NCBI RefSeq assembly: GCF_014304815.1
Contig: NZ_CP047958.1
Coordinates: forward strand, 1,798,001 to 1,862,000
Length of the DNA: 64,000 nt
DNA from: Synechococcus sp. MIT S9220
GTDB taxonomy: Bacteria > Cyanobacteriota > Cyanobacteriia > PCC-6307 > Cyanobiaceae
Direction: 5' to 3'
In this document: piece after piece, positions 18,574 through 26,887 of the stretch
Layout: every line of letters starts with the position of its first letter
Numbering within the stretch: the first letter of the stretch is position 1
Made by a program: the position numbers and the translations under genes
Notes under the pieces: generated by a model
The model's database searches: none
Seen by the model: the letters and a program-made list of their open reading frames with translations, nothing else
What the model was told of the DNA's origin: nothing

Positions 18574-19227
18574 TTGTTTAAAAACCTTGGTATTGTTAGA
18601 GATGGTTTTATTGACGAAAATCAGTTGACACATAAAACTGCAATTTTTTATCTTCTAATAACAATATTAGCAACAGTTCCTGCGGTCCAAGCTCATGGTG
18701 GAGGCTTAAATTCCCAGGGATGCCATACAAACAAATCGAATGGTAACTATCACTGTCACCGTGGTGACGACAACTCTTCAAGTCAAACAGCTAGGTTCGT
18801 GAAAGAACCAGTCAGGTTGGTTTCTGTAGGAGATGGCGACACCATACGCGTCATAGACAAGGTGGGGAAGAAAATCACAATTAGGTTGGCTTGTATTGAT
18901 GCGCCAGAAACTTCTCAACGCAGAAGTGGCGATTGGTCAACAAAAACTCTTCAGGAGCTGATAAGCAATCAAAAACTCTTTATAAAAACGCAGGCAAAGG
19001 ATAGATATGGCCGCACAGTAGCGGAAGTCTACGTAAATTCAAAGAATATCAATCTTCAACTTGTACGCATTGGAGCTGCTTATGCCTACCGAAAATATTT
19101 AAATCAGTGTGATCAATCCGCGTATATTTATGCAGAAGACAAAGCGCGTCAATTAAATCTGGGCATTTGGGGGATTTATATGCCTAATGAAAAGCCGTGG
19201 GAGCACCGTCAATTAAGACGAAAATAA
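18574..19227 (+). CDS. Secreted thermonuclease (SNase-like) with YHYH-type N-terminal motif
   Basis: A 217-residue exported nuclease. A hydrophobic signal segment (KTAIFYLLITILATVPAVQA) ends near residue 42; a TTG at 18625 may be the true start. Next comes AHGGGLNSQGCHTNKSNGNY followed by HCHR, a YHYH-like histidine motif common ahead of secreted nucleases. The SNase fold starts near residue 85: VSVGDGDTIRVIDK with the catalytic Asp, RLACIDAPET with the first Arg, and GRTVAEVYV with the catalytic Glu region. It would cut DNA and RNA with calcium outside the cytoplasm. It is convergent with the ZorAB-like operon and shares its AT-rich composition. Confidence 0.85.
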   Translation: MFKNLGIVRDGFIDENQLTHKTAIFYLLITILATVPAVQAHGGGLNSQGCHTNKSNGNYHCHRGDDNSSSQTARFVKEPVRLVSVGDGDTIRVIDKVGKKITIRLACIDAPETSQRRSGDWSTKTLQELISNQKLFIKTQAKDRYGRTVAEVYVNSKNINLQLVRIGAAYAYRKYLNQCDQSAYIYAEDKARQLNLGIWGIYMPNEKPWEHRQLRRK

Positions 19228-19272
19228 ATCAAACCAAATTTCTGGTTGGGATAGCAGTGGCTTGGGATCGCC

Positions 19273-19899
19273 TTAGGAGCATTTTGGAATAAAGGGCGTT
19301 TTTGATCTCCTTAAAAATCTAATTTCTATCCTTCTCCTCGCTTTATCGTCTTTGTTTTTTGCCGGTGAAAAGCGTCCATCTATATTAATAGTACTACCTG
19401 CCGAGAGAACTCTAAAACCTATATTATTAACCCCTCGTTTTGTCAATATGTTACTTATTTTGTCTTGTACAGCCATCGCTCTCAAAAACCCTAAATCAAT
19501 ATTGCTCCCTGGTATTACTTTGCTCATATCCTTAGCTTCAAATCCTTTCACAAGTGCCATATCTATATTTCCACCAGGCGTGCTAGGCCTACCGTCCGTA
19601 TGTCCGACAATTTCAATAGTATCTATTCCGTAGCATTTAATTGTACTTTCTATATTTGGGATTGCCTTTGCTTTAAGAGTGTCCTCGAAGTTTTGACTCA
19701 GAATAAAACTACCAGTCCTGAATCTATAGTCTTCCGTATCTTCTAGACTTATTATTGGCGGCTTGGCATTCATTGCTCTCAAGATTGTGCTTACGGCTAT
19801 GAAGAGAAAGGTAATCATCAATGTACTCGAAAGCATGTCTGTCATTGGCATCCAGGTGACATGATCCTTCTGCGAACTAATTTTAAATCTCTTTTTCAT
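19273..19899 (-). CDS. ZorB/MotB-like stator subunit with OmpA-type peptidoglycan-binding domain
   Basis: A 208-residue protein. One membrane helix (about residues 22-42) is preceded by PMTDMLSSTLM, placing an Asp (residue 21) where MotB, TolR and ZorB carry the ion-binding Asp. A plug or linker region follows. The OmpA-C-like domain shows IEIVGHTDGRP (residues 96-105), a later NIDLGFLRAMAVQDK (133-147) with the cell-wall-contacting Asp/Arg, and RRRIEIRF near the end. This is the architecture of ZorB and MotB. It overlaps the ZorA-like stop by four bases and is the last gene of the operon. The family is clear; the defence role is inferred. Confidence 0.85.
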   Translation of the reverse strand: MKKRFKISSQKDHVTWMPMTDMLSSTLMITFLFIAVSTILRAMNAKPPIISLEDTEDYRFRTGSFILSQNFEDTLKAKAIPNIESTIKCYGIDTIEIVGHTDGRPSTPGGNIDMALVKGFEAKDMSKVIPGSNIDLGFLRAMAVQDKISNILTKRGVNNIGFRVLSAGSTINIDGRFSPAKNKDDKARRRIEIRFLRRSKTPFIPKCS

Positions 19900-21380
19900 T
19901 CTCTAGTTTCAATATCTCGAAGTCTTTGGTCTAATTCCTCCATCTGCGATAGACCTCGCTTGATTTCAATCGCATCTTGCTCTTGCCTCTTAAGCGTCTC
20001 TATAAATTCTTCTGATTGGGACGAGAGGTCTTTGATTTCTTTTTTATAGGCATCTATGGTCGACTCACTAGACTGAATAATTTTATCGGTGATGATTGAG
20101 TATTTGATGACTAGTTGCGTGAGATTTTCATTGAGTTGAGAAAGCTTACTGTCTGTTTTTGCTCGCATGCTAAGCCATGTCATTCCTCTTTTCTGTATTC
20201 CTTCTACTGCTTCTACTGCTGAGCTTAAATGTTGAGTCGATGAATTAACTGTGAACCTCATCAGGTCAGAATGTTCGCCAAGAGCTTTATATGATTCATC
20301 TAAATTCTCAAGAGATTTTTCTTGCATTGAATTCGAGGATTCAATGTATGAAGACAAAGTATTTATTTCTTGCTTAAGTTCCTTCGCTGAATCAAGTAAA
20401 TACCCAGAAGCCTGTCCAAGCAAGCGTGTGTGATCTATAAACATCTCACAGCTATTCGAGAATTCCGTTGCGAATCCACTGGCCGACAGTGCGTCGGACG
20501 CACCAGCAAAGAGCTTGCCAGCTGCTTCCAACTTGGTTGCCCCATCTGTTATCGCCATTACAAAACGAGCCGTTTCATCGACTTGATCGGAAAGCTTGCA
20601 TACAAGTTTTTCAATGGACCTGTTGATCGAAAATTCAATACTCTTTCCTACATGATCCGAAAATGCACTTAAGTATTCCGTTAAGTATGTCTCCATTCTT
20701 TCCATCGATTCACCAACTAACGAGTAGCAGCGACAATTGGACTGGACTACTTGCTCAAGATATCCAGTTAAAAGTTGTTCAAGCACGACCTTTGTTCTTG
20801 ATATCCCCAGCAATATGCCCAAAATCCATACACAACTACTCAAAAATATTCCCAAGAGACTTGTCGCAAAGGCTGCTCCCATTGCTGGAAATAATTCTGA
20901 AAAGCCTTCAATCAGTCCTTTTTGATTCGATATTCCTTCGCCTGTCAACAATAAATCCGACAAGCCGCTCATATTAGCTATTAGTCCCCAGAATGTTCCA
21001 ATTAATCCTAGGGTTATTAAAAAGCCTGGGCCTCCTTGAAGAAGCTCATCCATTTGCTCAAAGGTCCATTTAACCTTTCCTAATCTAATTACAGGAAATC
21101 GTGCGATTTCACTTTGTACAATTGCTTCTGAATCTACACTTTCTATTCTTTCAGCTGCGTTAGCATATCTCGTTCGACAATCTGAAGCTAGCCTCTCCAT
21201 TCCATTCTGACTATTTATGCAATCAATTGAGGTTCTAAGGCTTTCTTCTAATTTTCGTCTTAGAGTTTTGGTCTTAGATGTTGCATAAATTCCAGAAAGA
21301 ATAATCGCAGCAAAAACTGTTGCCTGTAATCCAATTATTACGAGGCCTATTTCTGAAATATTGGAGTATAGATTTTCCAT
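19896..21380 (-). CDS. ZorA/MotA/TolQ-like proton-channel subunit with long cytoplasmic tail
   Basis: A 494-residue protein with three membrane helices: about residues 11-32, 119-138 (LITLGLIGTFWGLIANMSGL) and 166-193 (AMGAAFATSLLGIFLSSCVW). The GTFWGL and AFATSLLG blocks are the conserved MotA/TolQ/ExbB channel motifs. The last 300 residues are a long helical coiled-coil tail, a feature of ZorA rather than of MotA or ExbB. With the ZorB-like partner it should form a 5:2 ion-driven motor in the inner membrane. It lies directly after the 166-residue gene and overlaps ZorB-like by four bases. Confidence 0.85.
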   Translation of the reverse strand: MENLYSNISEIGLVIIGLQATVFAAIILSGIYATSKTKTLRRKLEESLRTSIDCINSQNGMERLASDCRTRYANAAERIESVDSEAIVQSEIARFPVIRLGKVKWTFEQMDELLQGGPGFLITLGLIGTFWGLIANMSGLSDLLLTGEGISNQKGLIEGFSELFPAMGAAFATSLLGIFLSSCVWILGILLGISRTKVVLEQLLTGYLEQVVQSNCRCYSLVGESMERMETYLTEYLSAFSDHVGKSIEFSINRSIEKLVCKLSDQVDETARFVMAITDGATKLEAAGKLFAGASDALSASGFATEFSNSCEMFIDHTRLLGQASGYLLDSAKELKQEINTLSSYIESSNSMQEKSLENLDESYKALGEHSDLMRFTVNSSTQHLSSAVEAVEGIQKRGMTWLSMRAKTDSKLSQLNENLTQLVIKYSIITDKIIQSSESTIDAYKKEIKDLSSQSEEFIETLKRQEQDAIEIKRGLSQMEELDQRLRDIETRE

Positions 21381-21881
21381 TTACTCATCATAAAAATCTG
21401 CTTTAGTCCGTAGTTTCTCCTCAAGCGGTGGAAAGTAGGTCTCGCCTGTTTTGCTTACGTGAGCTATATATAGTTCTAATAATCGTATTCTAAATTCATC
21501 GTCGGCTTCGTTTTTGACTTTTGTGTTCGGCGCGTTTGCTCTAAACCACCGTAACGGATTACCGATTTCGTCGACTACAGGTGGGACAACCTCTATCCCA
21601 TCATCAGCAGTTTCTTCAACGCCATATTCAGTAGCGCTTTCGGGCATGGGCTGAAGCTTCTTTATCTCATCTGCACTCAAGCACTTGCTTTTTCTTGCCG
21701 ATTCAATAAGTCCTCGATATAAGACTCCATCATTTAGTAAGCCCCAGTCTTGCTGTTCGTATAAATCTATTGGTGCTTCAAATAATTCCTTATCGGCTAA
21801 ATTTTCGAATAAATCTTTAACTTTTTTTTGAATCTCGACAGTCCGTTCGCCAAGTGGACGCCATGCTTGTTGATTTGTCAT
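21381..21881 (-). CDS. Unrecognised acidic soluble protein in ZorAB-like operon
   Basis: A 166-residue protein with no membrane segment and no motif I recognise. It is acidic and looks helical at both ends (about residues 15-35 and 125-145), with a proline- and glutamate-rich middle (about 75-110). It overlaps the upstream membrane-protein gene by four bases and abuts ZorA-like, so it is almost certainly co-translated with the motor genes. It does not look like ZorC, ZorD (helicase) or ZorE (HNH nuclease). It is a possible cytoplasmic adaptor between motor tail and effector. Confidence 0.75.
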   Translation of the reverse strand: MTNQQAWRPLGERTVEIQKKVKDLFENLADKELFEAPIDLYEQQDWGLLNDGVLYRGLIESARKSKCLSADEIKKLQPMPESATEYGVEETADDGIEVVPPVVDEIGNPLRWFRANAPNTKVKNEADDEFRIRLLELYIAHVSKTGETYFPPLEEKLRTKADFYDE

Positions 21882-23233
21882 TGCTGTTCTCCCGTAGATC
21901 TAGTCTCTTGAGCACGCCTTTCTCTCTGTTGCTTAAGTGCTAATGGTAAATTTTCTTGGTACGACTGCAAGAGTTCCATCCTGTATCTCAGCAGCCTTGT
22001 GTTGTAAGACATTTTCATTTCCTTGGTTAGAGATAAGCCCCATAGGAATAAGGTTGCAAAAAAGCTTAGAATTACGCTTATAGCCATCCAAAATAGTGAA
22101 GTTCCTATTTCGGATATTCGACTTGGATCGTTTAGTTTTTCCCAGAATTGAAGTGTAGCTTGGCTGACAACATCTTGGCCTGATCTGATTTCAACAGTGT
22201 CATCATCATTTAATTTGAATTTATCTTTGAACACTTTGGGGAATTCTTCTTGAAGCATGTTGACTGCTGGTAATGTCCCTATTTTTGAATTTGTGGTCGC
22301 GATTATTTCTTGAAGTTTGTCAGCTTGCTTTAGGTCTATCGCTAGCTGGGCATCTGCTCTGTTGCAAACTCCCGGAATCCCTGATACACCTCCATACTTC
22401 TCAAGTATTTGATTGTTTGTTAAGCCTATAAGCGACGTTTTCTGGGCATAAGTCCCATAAGCTTGCACATACAAGGTTTCATATGTTTGTGGTTGCAGCT
22501 CTTTACTTGTGGTCCTGATCTTGTTTTGAAGTGGCTCACATGAGTTTTGCAGGTTAATTAGTTTTGGATTTGAGAGTGTTTGAAGCTCACTCAATTTATC
22601 CTGCCTCTTTTGTATTTGCTCTTGCAGGGTCTGGGCTGCGAACTCCTTTGCTATTCCCTCTTTGTTGACAAGAATATCGAAACCAATTCCCGACGCGGCT
22701 GTCTTGGCCACAGAAAGAAAAATAAATCCGGCAAGGCCACAATTGGCTATGAACGATTTCCCTTTAGCCCTGTTAGCTCCTGTTTTTCCGCATCCATTCG
22801 AAAAAACCATAAGCCCTAAAGATGCGCCTATGGCTGCTGGCATTGCGACAGGGCCAAGAATATTTATTAGTGCGAACTGGACGAAGGGAACTGTGCTGAC
22901 AGCATCCCATAATGTACTTCCTGCCATTGTATTGGCAGCTCTATTGCAGCTGTCATCAAAACTTTTTGTTCCGTAGCAGTCTCCACGCATACTGCGAGCT
23001 GTAGGCCAGAAAAAATCTCTTATTTTTGCTCTTTTGCTTTCAAAACGTCTATTTACTACGTCCTCTTTAAGTGGGGCTATATTTAATTCGTTAGTGCTGG
23101 TGGTATAAAGAGCTTGGGTGTCATTTGCCGCTTTTACTAGGTACGACAGGTCGGGTTGTCCTTCTATCCATCGGGTTAATTGGATTGGAAATACCCTTAC
23201 GGTTTCCTCGTAATGACGTGGTGATTGTCCCAA
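21878..23233 (-). CDS. Unrecognised three-helix membrane protein heading the ZorAB-like operon
   Basis: A 451-residue protein. Residues 1-105 are polar, with several Cys and Arg residues. Two membrane helices (about 113-145 and 162-188) are followed by a roughly 190-residue region rich in coiled-coil and paired Cys (about 190-375, C232 and C290). A third helix (about 378-402) and a basic helical tail complete it. If the N-terminus is cytoplasmic, the central region is also cytoplasmic unless one hydrophobic segment does not span; topology needs prediction. It matches no Zorya component I know. As the first gene of the operon it may be the sensor. Confidence 0.75.
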   Translation of the reverse strand: MGQSPRHYEETVRVFPIQLTRWIEGQPDLSYLVKAANDTQALYTTSTNELNIAPLKEDVVNRRFESKRAKIRDFFWPTARSMRGDCYGTKSFDDSCNRAANTMAGSTLWDAVSTVPFVQFALINILGPVAMPAAIGASLGLMVFSNGCGKTGANRAKGKSFIANCGLAGFIFLSVAKTAASGIGFDILVNKEGIAKEFAAQTLQEQIQKRQDKLSELQTLSNPKLINLQNSCEPLQNKIRTTSKELQPQTYETLYVQAYGTYAQKTSLIGLTNNQILEKYGGVSGIPGVCNRADAQLAIDLKQADKLQEIIATTNSKIGTLPAVNMLQEEFPKVFKDKFKLNDDDTVEIRSGQDVVSQATLQFWEKLNDPSRISEIGTSLFWMAISVILSFFATLFLWGLSLTKEMKMSYNTRLLRYRMELLQSYQENLPLALKQQRERRAQETRSTGEQQ

Positions 23234-23557
23234 TTATTTTCTCCTCCTGTAGAGAATATTTGTCTGTTTTTTATATGTCTGATCGTTTTCGGGTCCCTTT
23301 GTCAAGTGCAGAACTTGGCTATGCGGTATCGGTATCATCACGTTTTCGTCCTCAACCAGACGACTGCCTACAGCAGAACCGATAGCAATACGACTACGAC
23401 CTTTCATTGGCTGCTTGTGTCTGCAGACACACTCGTTGAAACGGTAGTGAAGGCGCATCCCCCAAACGAGTGAAAACGGGCTGGAGACAATGCCCCAGGC
23501 CCGTGCGTGGACTTGCCATAAGGCGGTTTGAGACATCAGCGCTTCACTGTCGTCGGC

Positions 23558-23815
23558 ATGCCAAACAAGGACCACCCACTTGTTGATCGCCATGCACCGA
23601 AGAACGGTATCGGCTGGTTGCTGAACGATCAGGAGCAAAAGGTCTGCATCTTTACCAACGCGAATCCAACGGCACACGCGCAGTGGGTTGTTGTTGAGAT
23701 CAGACCGCTAAGGGGTGGAGGTCAGCCCGTGGTTCGCAGGATGCTCAGGCACAACGCCATTCGAAAGACCCTGGAGCAGCTACAGGGAGGCACCCCCAAC
23801 GTCATCGATGTTTGA
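23558..23815 (+). CDS. Small hypothetical protein
   Basis: An 85-residue protein from the ATG at 23558 (an upstream ATG at 23528 is possible). It is beta-rich by appearance, with IGWLLNDQEQKVCIFTNANP and a C-terminal helix (RRMLRHNAIRKTLEQLQGG). Not recognised. It precedes the nuclease-like gene on the same strand by about 35 bp and diverges from the motor operon. Confidence 0.5.
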   Translation: MPNKDHPLVDRHAPKNGIGWLLNDQEQKVCIFTNANPTAHAQWVVVEIRPLRGGGQPVVRRMLRHNAIRKTLEQLQGGTPNVIDV

Positions 23816-23850
23816 TCAGCAAGCAGACTGACTGAAACGATCGCAGTCAT

Positions 23851-24399
23851 ATGGCTTTTCAAACAGGTCATCGCAGGGGTCAAGTCTGGGATGACGTTCA
23901 GACGCTGAACAAGATCATCCACAACACCCGCTTCAACCTGACAGGCAAGTCAGAGCGCGAGTTTGAACTCGCTTTCATGTCCTCAGTCAATGCCAATGCC
24001 GACCGCGTGAACGGACAGATAATGTCCCAAGTGGACAAGGACACGACCGTTCGCAGCGTTTACCTCTTTGGCAAGAAGCACCGGCCTGACCTCACGATCA
24101 ACGATGACGGCATCGCGATCGAAATCAAATACCTCTCAGGCAGCTTGGATGGCTTGAAGCAGGCCATCGGTCAAAGCATCTTTTATCGGGTGCGGTATCG
24201 CTTCGTGATGAACGTGTTCGTCATCGCCGAGAAGTACAAGGAGACCTACCTCAAGGGCGCAAACGAAGAGGAGAAGGACCTGGAAGAGATCTTTCAAGAC
24301 CTCAGCAGCGAAATGAACATCTTCAGCTACATCGTTCCGGCGTTTACGCCCGGACCAAACGTCAAGGCGTTGCTGGCATGGAATGACATCGAATCCTGA
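23851..24399 (+). CDS. PD-(D/E)XK-superfamily nuclease-like protein
   Basis: A 182-residue protein with the order expected of a restriction-type nuclease core: a helix with Glu (SEREFELAF, about residues 31-40), then RPDLTINDDGIAIEIKYL (about residues 73-91), which supplies PD, ExK and a following Tyr. No DNA-recognition domain is visible. Hypotheses: a defence nuclease working with neighbouring genes, or a resolvase-like enzyme of the element. Not the VSR, RecB or Cas4 type by eye. Confidence 0.65.
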   Translation: MAFQTGHRRGQVWDDVQTLNKIIHNTRFNLTGKSEREFELAFMSSVNANADRVNGQIMSQVDKDTTVRSVYLFGKKHRPDLTINDDGIAIEIKYLSGSLDGLKQAIGQSIFYRVRYRFVMNVFVIAEKYKETYLKGANEEEKDLEEIFQDLSSEMNIFSYIVPAFTPGPNVKALLAWNDIES

Positions 24400-24640
24400 G
24401 AAACTGCCTCGGACAATTTTTTATCCGAGGTTGCACTAACCCCAGTTCCTGCAAAGGGTTGTGAGGAATTGAGGCCTCGCTCGGATACTTGCGGATCAGC
24501 AACGCCGAAGGTTGCTCCCAGCTCTAGCTCCACTTTGTTTTTTTGAATTGAGGTCTGAGGTTGATCGACAGGACCCGTTGCCTTTGCTGGGGTTTAGCCA
24601 ACCTCGGATGGTTCCTCTGATCCGAGGTCATCCGAGGTTG
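24400..24640. repeat. Cluster of TCCGAGG / CCTCGGA repeats downstream of the VapE-like gene
   Basis: CCTCGGA at 24407-24413 and TCCGAGG at 24424-24430 form a stem-loop around CAATTTTTTA. Further copies occur at 24602-24608 (CCTCGGA), 24621-24627 and 24631-24637 (TCCGAGG). The 11-mer TCCGAGGTTGC is present at 24424 and 24631. GAATTGAGG also recurs (24467, 24545). The cluster spans the convergent gap and the last codons of the helicase gene. It may be a bidirectional terminator, or iterons of a replication origin. Confidence 0.5.
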
Positions 24641-26006
24641 CTGTCCGTCTCCAGCGGCGTGGCTGCTTACGCCCCTTCACCGTCTGCTGGTGTTTGTCCA
24701 GTTCGAAGCCCAGCTCACGCAGAGCCTCCGCCACCTTGCGCTGCATCCCCGTTTGGATCTTTCCTATCTCGGTGCAGATCTCTGCCCCGATGATGGCCTC
24801 ATCGGTGGTGAACTCATGGTGAGGACCATTGTTCCGCCAACCCAAACCTTCGATCCACTTCCGTAGTGGTTCGGTGAAGACGTTCTCCACCATGAACCCG
24901 GCATTGCGTCGTGCTGATTCGGCTTCGTTCTCAGGGCTAAGCATTGGCAGCCGCCCCGCCTCATAGGCGAGATGGCCAGCCTTCCAAATGCGGTCACGGT
25001 CGCGGCGCACAAGATCCAGGTCCAGATGCTCCCCGGCAGCAAGGCCGGTGGGGATCACCCAGAAACGACGGTTGCCGGTTGGATCGCGCAGGAAGTCCGT
25101 GTTGTTGACACTGGCCACGAAGATCGAGCCCCGTGGCTCTTTCGATAACCCCTTGCCGTAGGGCTTGCGATAGCGACAAACCTTGTCGGTGATCATCGCT
25201 TTCAGATCCCCCGCCTCCTTACCGGCGGTGAGAGTTTCCAGCTCGGCCAGCTCAATCAGCCAGCTCGTTCCGATGATCATCATCAGGTCTTTGTTGTTGT
25301 GCTGCTTGGTGGAGCAGTACCAGTCCTTATGCCCGCAGAGCCTCTCCAGCCAGGTGCTCTTCTTCTCTCCCTGCTCCCCTTTCAGGGTCAGGCAGTAGTC
25401 CATCTGTGAGCCAGGGTTTTGCACCCGCTGCACTGCACCAATGACCATGCCAGCGAGCATGTCGTCGTACAGCGGATCGCCAGTGCCCAGGTAGGTCGTC
25501 GCCAGCGTGTCAATGTCTGCAGGCTTGATGTCGTCATCGTCCAGCAATCTGTCGAGATATTCCCGGATTGGGTGGTAGCCATTGCCCATGGCGGCGAAGA
25601 GCATCGCGTCGATAGCGGCGTTCTTGCTGATCCCGATGTCGGCCTGGCTCAGTTGCACGTACAACAGATTCACCAGTTCTTCCGGCACCTCTCTGCCGTC
25701 GAACTCCATCATTTCGGTGAGCCAGTTGAAGCGAAGCCGCTCCTTCCATGTGGTGCTGAACAGCAGGGCTAGCTGGCCCACCGTTGGCTTGGAGATTTCC
25801 CCCTCCTCCCCTTCTCTGAGCTGATCAACGGGTAAGTCGATCGCGGAGCCGTTGGGTGAGGGTTGGTCGCACTCTGGTGAAGATGGCGAAACCGCCCCAG
25901 CTGACGTGTTGATCGCGCTTGTATCTCCACTCCCCTGTGCGCTCTCCGGGTTGGAGATCAGGTGGGTAGAAGGTGCTGCCTTTGAAGCATCGGATGGTTT
26001 CGCCAT
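24594..26006 (-). CDS. VapE/D5-like replicative helicase
   Basis: About 470 residues from the ATG at 26006 (a GTG at 26045 is also possible). The N-terminal 70 residues are low-complexity Ser/Pro. The SF3/VapE ATPase core follows, with Walker A GEQGEKKST, Walker B-like SWLIELAELETL, and SVNNTDFLRDPTGNRRFWVI, the family's sensor block. A C-terminal winged-helix-like region is basic. It is expected to unwind the element's origin. It overlaps the primase gene by about 182 bp if the ATG is used, far more than normal. VapE-type proteins are typical of phage satellites and plasmid-like islands. Confidence 0.85.
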   Translation of the reverse strand: MAKPSDASKAAPSTHLISNPESAQGSGDTSAINTSAGAVSPSSPECDQPSPNGSAIDLPVDQLREGEEGEISKPTVGQLALLFSTTWKERLRFNWLTEMMEFDGREVPEELVNLLYVQLSQADIGISKNAAIDAMLFAAMGNGYHPIREYLDRLLDDDDIKPADIDTLATTYLGTGDPLYDDMLAGMVIGAVQRVQNPGSQMDYCLTLKGEQGEKKSTWLERLCGHKDWYCSTKQHNNKDLMMIIGTSWLIELAELETLTAGKEAGDLKAMITDKVCRYRKPYGKGLSKEPRGSIFVASVNNTDFLRDPTGNRRFWVIPTGLAAGEHLDLDLVRRDRDRIWKAGHLAYEAGRLPMLSPENEAESARRNAGFMVENVFTEPLRKWIEGLGWRNNGPHHEFTTDEAIIGAEICTEIGKIQTGMQRKVAEALRELGFELDKHQQTVKGRKQPRRWRRTATSDDLGSEEPSEVG

Positions 26007-26709
26007 CGGTGTGGATCTGACAAACAGTGTTTTCGTTGCGCCCACAGATCGGGCAGTGAGCTAATCGCATCCAGTTACCGCGCGAAGTGCTCACGGTGCG
26101 GTGTGCCCCTGCTGCTGGTTTGGGGTAGTCCCGTTCCTGTTCGACGATGTAGTCGCACCATTGCGATGGGAGTGGGGCCAGCGCCTCCGGGCCTTGGCCA
26201 TCGGGCCAGCAATAGTTGCCGCCGGTGTAGTGGCGACCAACAACGACCATCTGGGAGCCGTTGTGAAGAGCGAACTGGTCTACTCCCTCGCCTTTCTGCA
26301 GGACCTCCTTGCCTTCCTTGACCGGAGGCTTGGTGGGGTCTTTGCCGCAGTACTGCTTCGGGAGCACACGGCGCTGTTCTGGCGTTGGCCGCCAGATCAA
26401 CTTGAACCTGTGGGGATCGTTGTCGCGATTAATCCGCCAGGTATTGGTCAGCTCAGGATCCAGCAGGTCAAGAGTGAGCAACCGCTCAATGGCGGTGATG
26501 CCATCAACATCCGCGCAAACGAGGTGATCCATGGCGATGCCGATGGACTTCAGCCCTCGCCAACTTTTGAGCCGCTCTATCGACACGCCGGGTTTGTTGG
26601 GCCAATCCGTCAAGAAAGGTCCTTTCCATTCCTTGCCATTGCCAATAGGCAGCAGCCTGTCTGTCTTGCTGAGTGGTTCGAGCCGCTGAAAAATCTCGGC
26701 GGTGATCAT
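25825..26709 (-). CDS. Prim-Pol-like primase with C-terminal zinc finger
   Basis: About 294 residues from the ATG at 26709. The N-terminal half resembles the bifunctional primase/polymerase fold (LLPIGNGKEWKGPFLTDWP, later LVCADVDGITAIERL with the catalytic acidic pair, then WRINRDNDPHRFKLIW). The C-terminal region has CPICGRNENTVCQIH and a final Cys (IRCFKG), a zinc-ribbon-like arrangement. Together with the overlapping VapE-like gene it makes a two-gene replication module, which in many satellites is one fused protein. Confidence 0.8.
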   Translation of the reverse strand: MITAEIFQRLEPLSKTDRLLPIGNGKEWKGPFLTDWPNKPGVSIERLKSWRGLKSIGIAMDHLVCADVDGITAIERLLTLDLLDPELTNTWRINRDNDPHRFKLIWRPTPEQRRVLPKQYCGKDPTKPPVKEGKEVLQKGEGVDQFALHNGSQMVVVGRHYTGGNYCWPDGQGPEALAPLPSQWCDYIVEQERDYPKPAAGAHRTVSTSRGNWMRLAHCPICGRNENTVCQIHTDGETIRCFKGSTFYPPDLQPGERTGEWRYKRDQHVSWGGFAIFTRVRPTLTQRLRDRLTR

Positions 26710-26887
26710 GGCCACCTCCGCTCTGGGCCACGGATTGGGCCACACCAACCCCTGAGGGCCATCCCAACGTCAGTCTCTGAGGGGTGTTTGGGTTGTGTGC
26801 ACGACTGCTCCGATGGCAGTGGGTCACCTAAATTGGGCTCATCCTTGGCAGGGAGTGAGCGCCACGCAAATTGTGTGGGGCTCATTT

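Noticed and set aside
22780-22805. GCGKTG in the 451-aa membrane protein as a Walker A P-loop
   Set aside because: The spacing GxxxxGK[ST] is not met, it lies at the cytoplasmic/membrane edge of a helix, and no Walker B follows.
23234-23677. 147-codon minus-strand frame upstream of the motor operon
   Set aside because: It overlaps the better plus-strand gene at 23558, has poor residue pattern, and ends right at the motor operon's start region.
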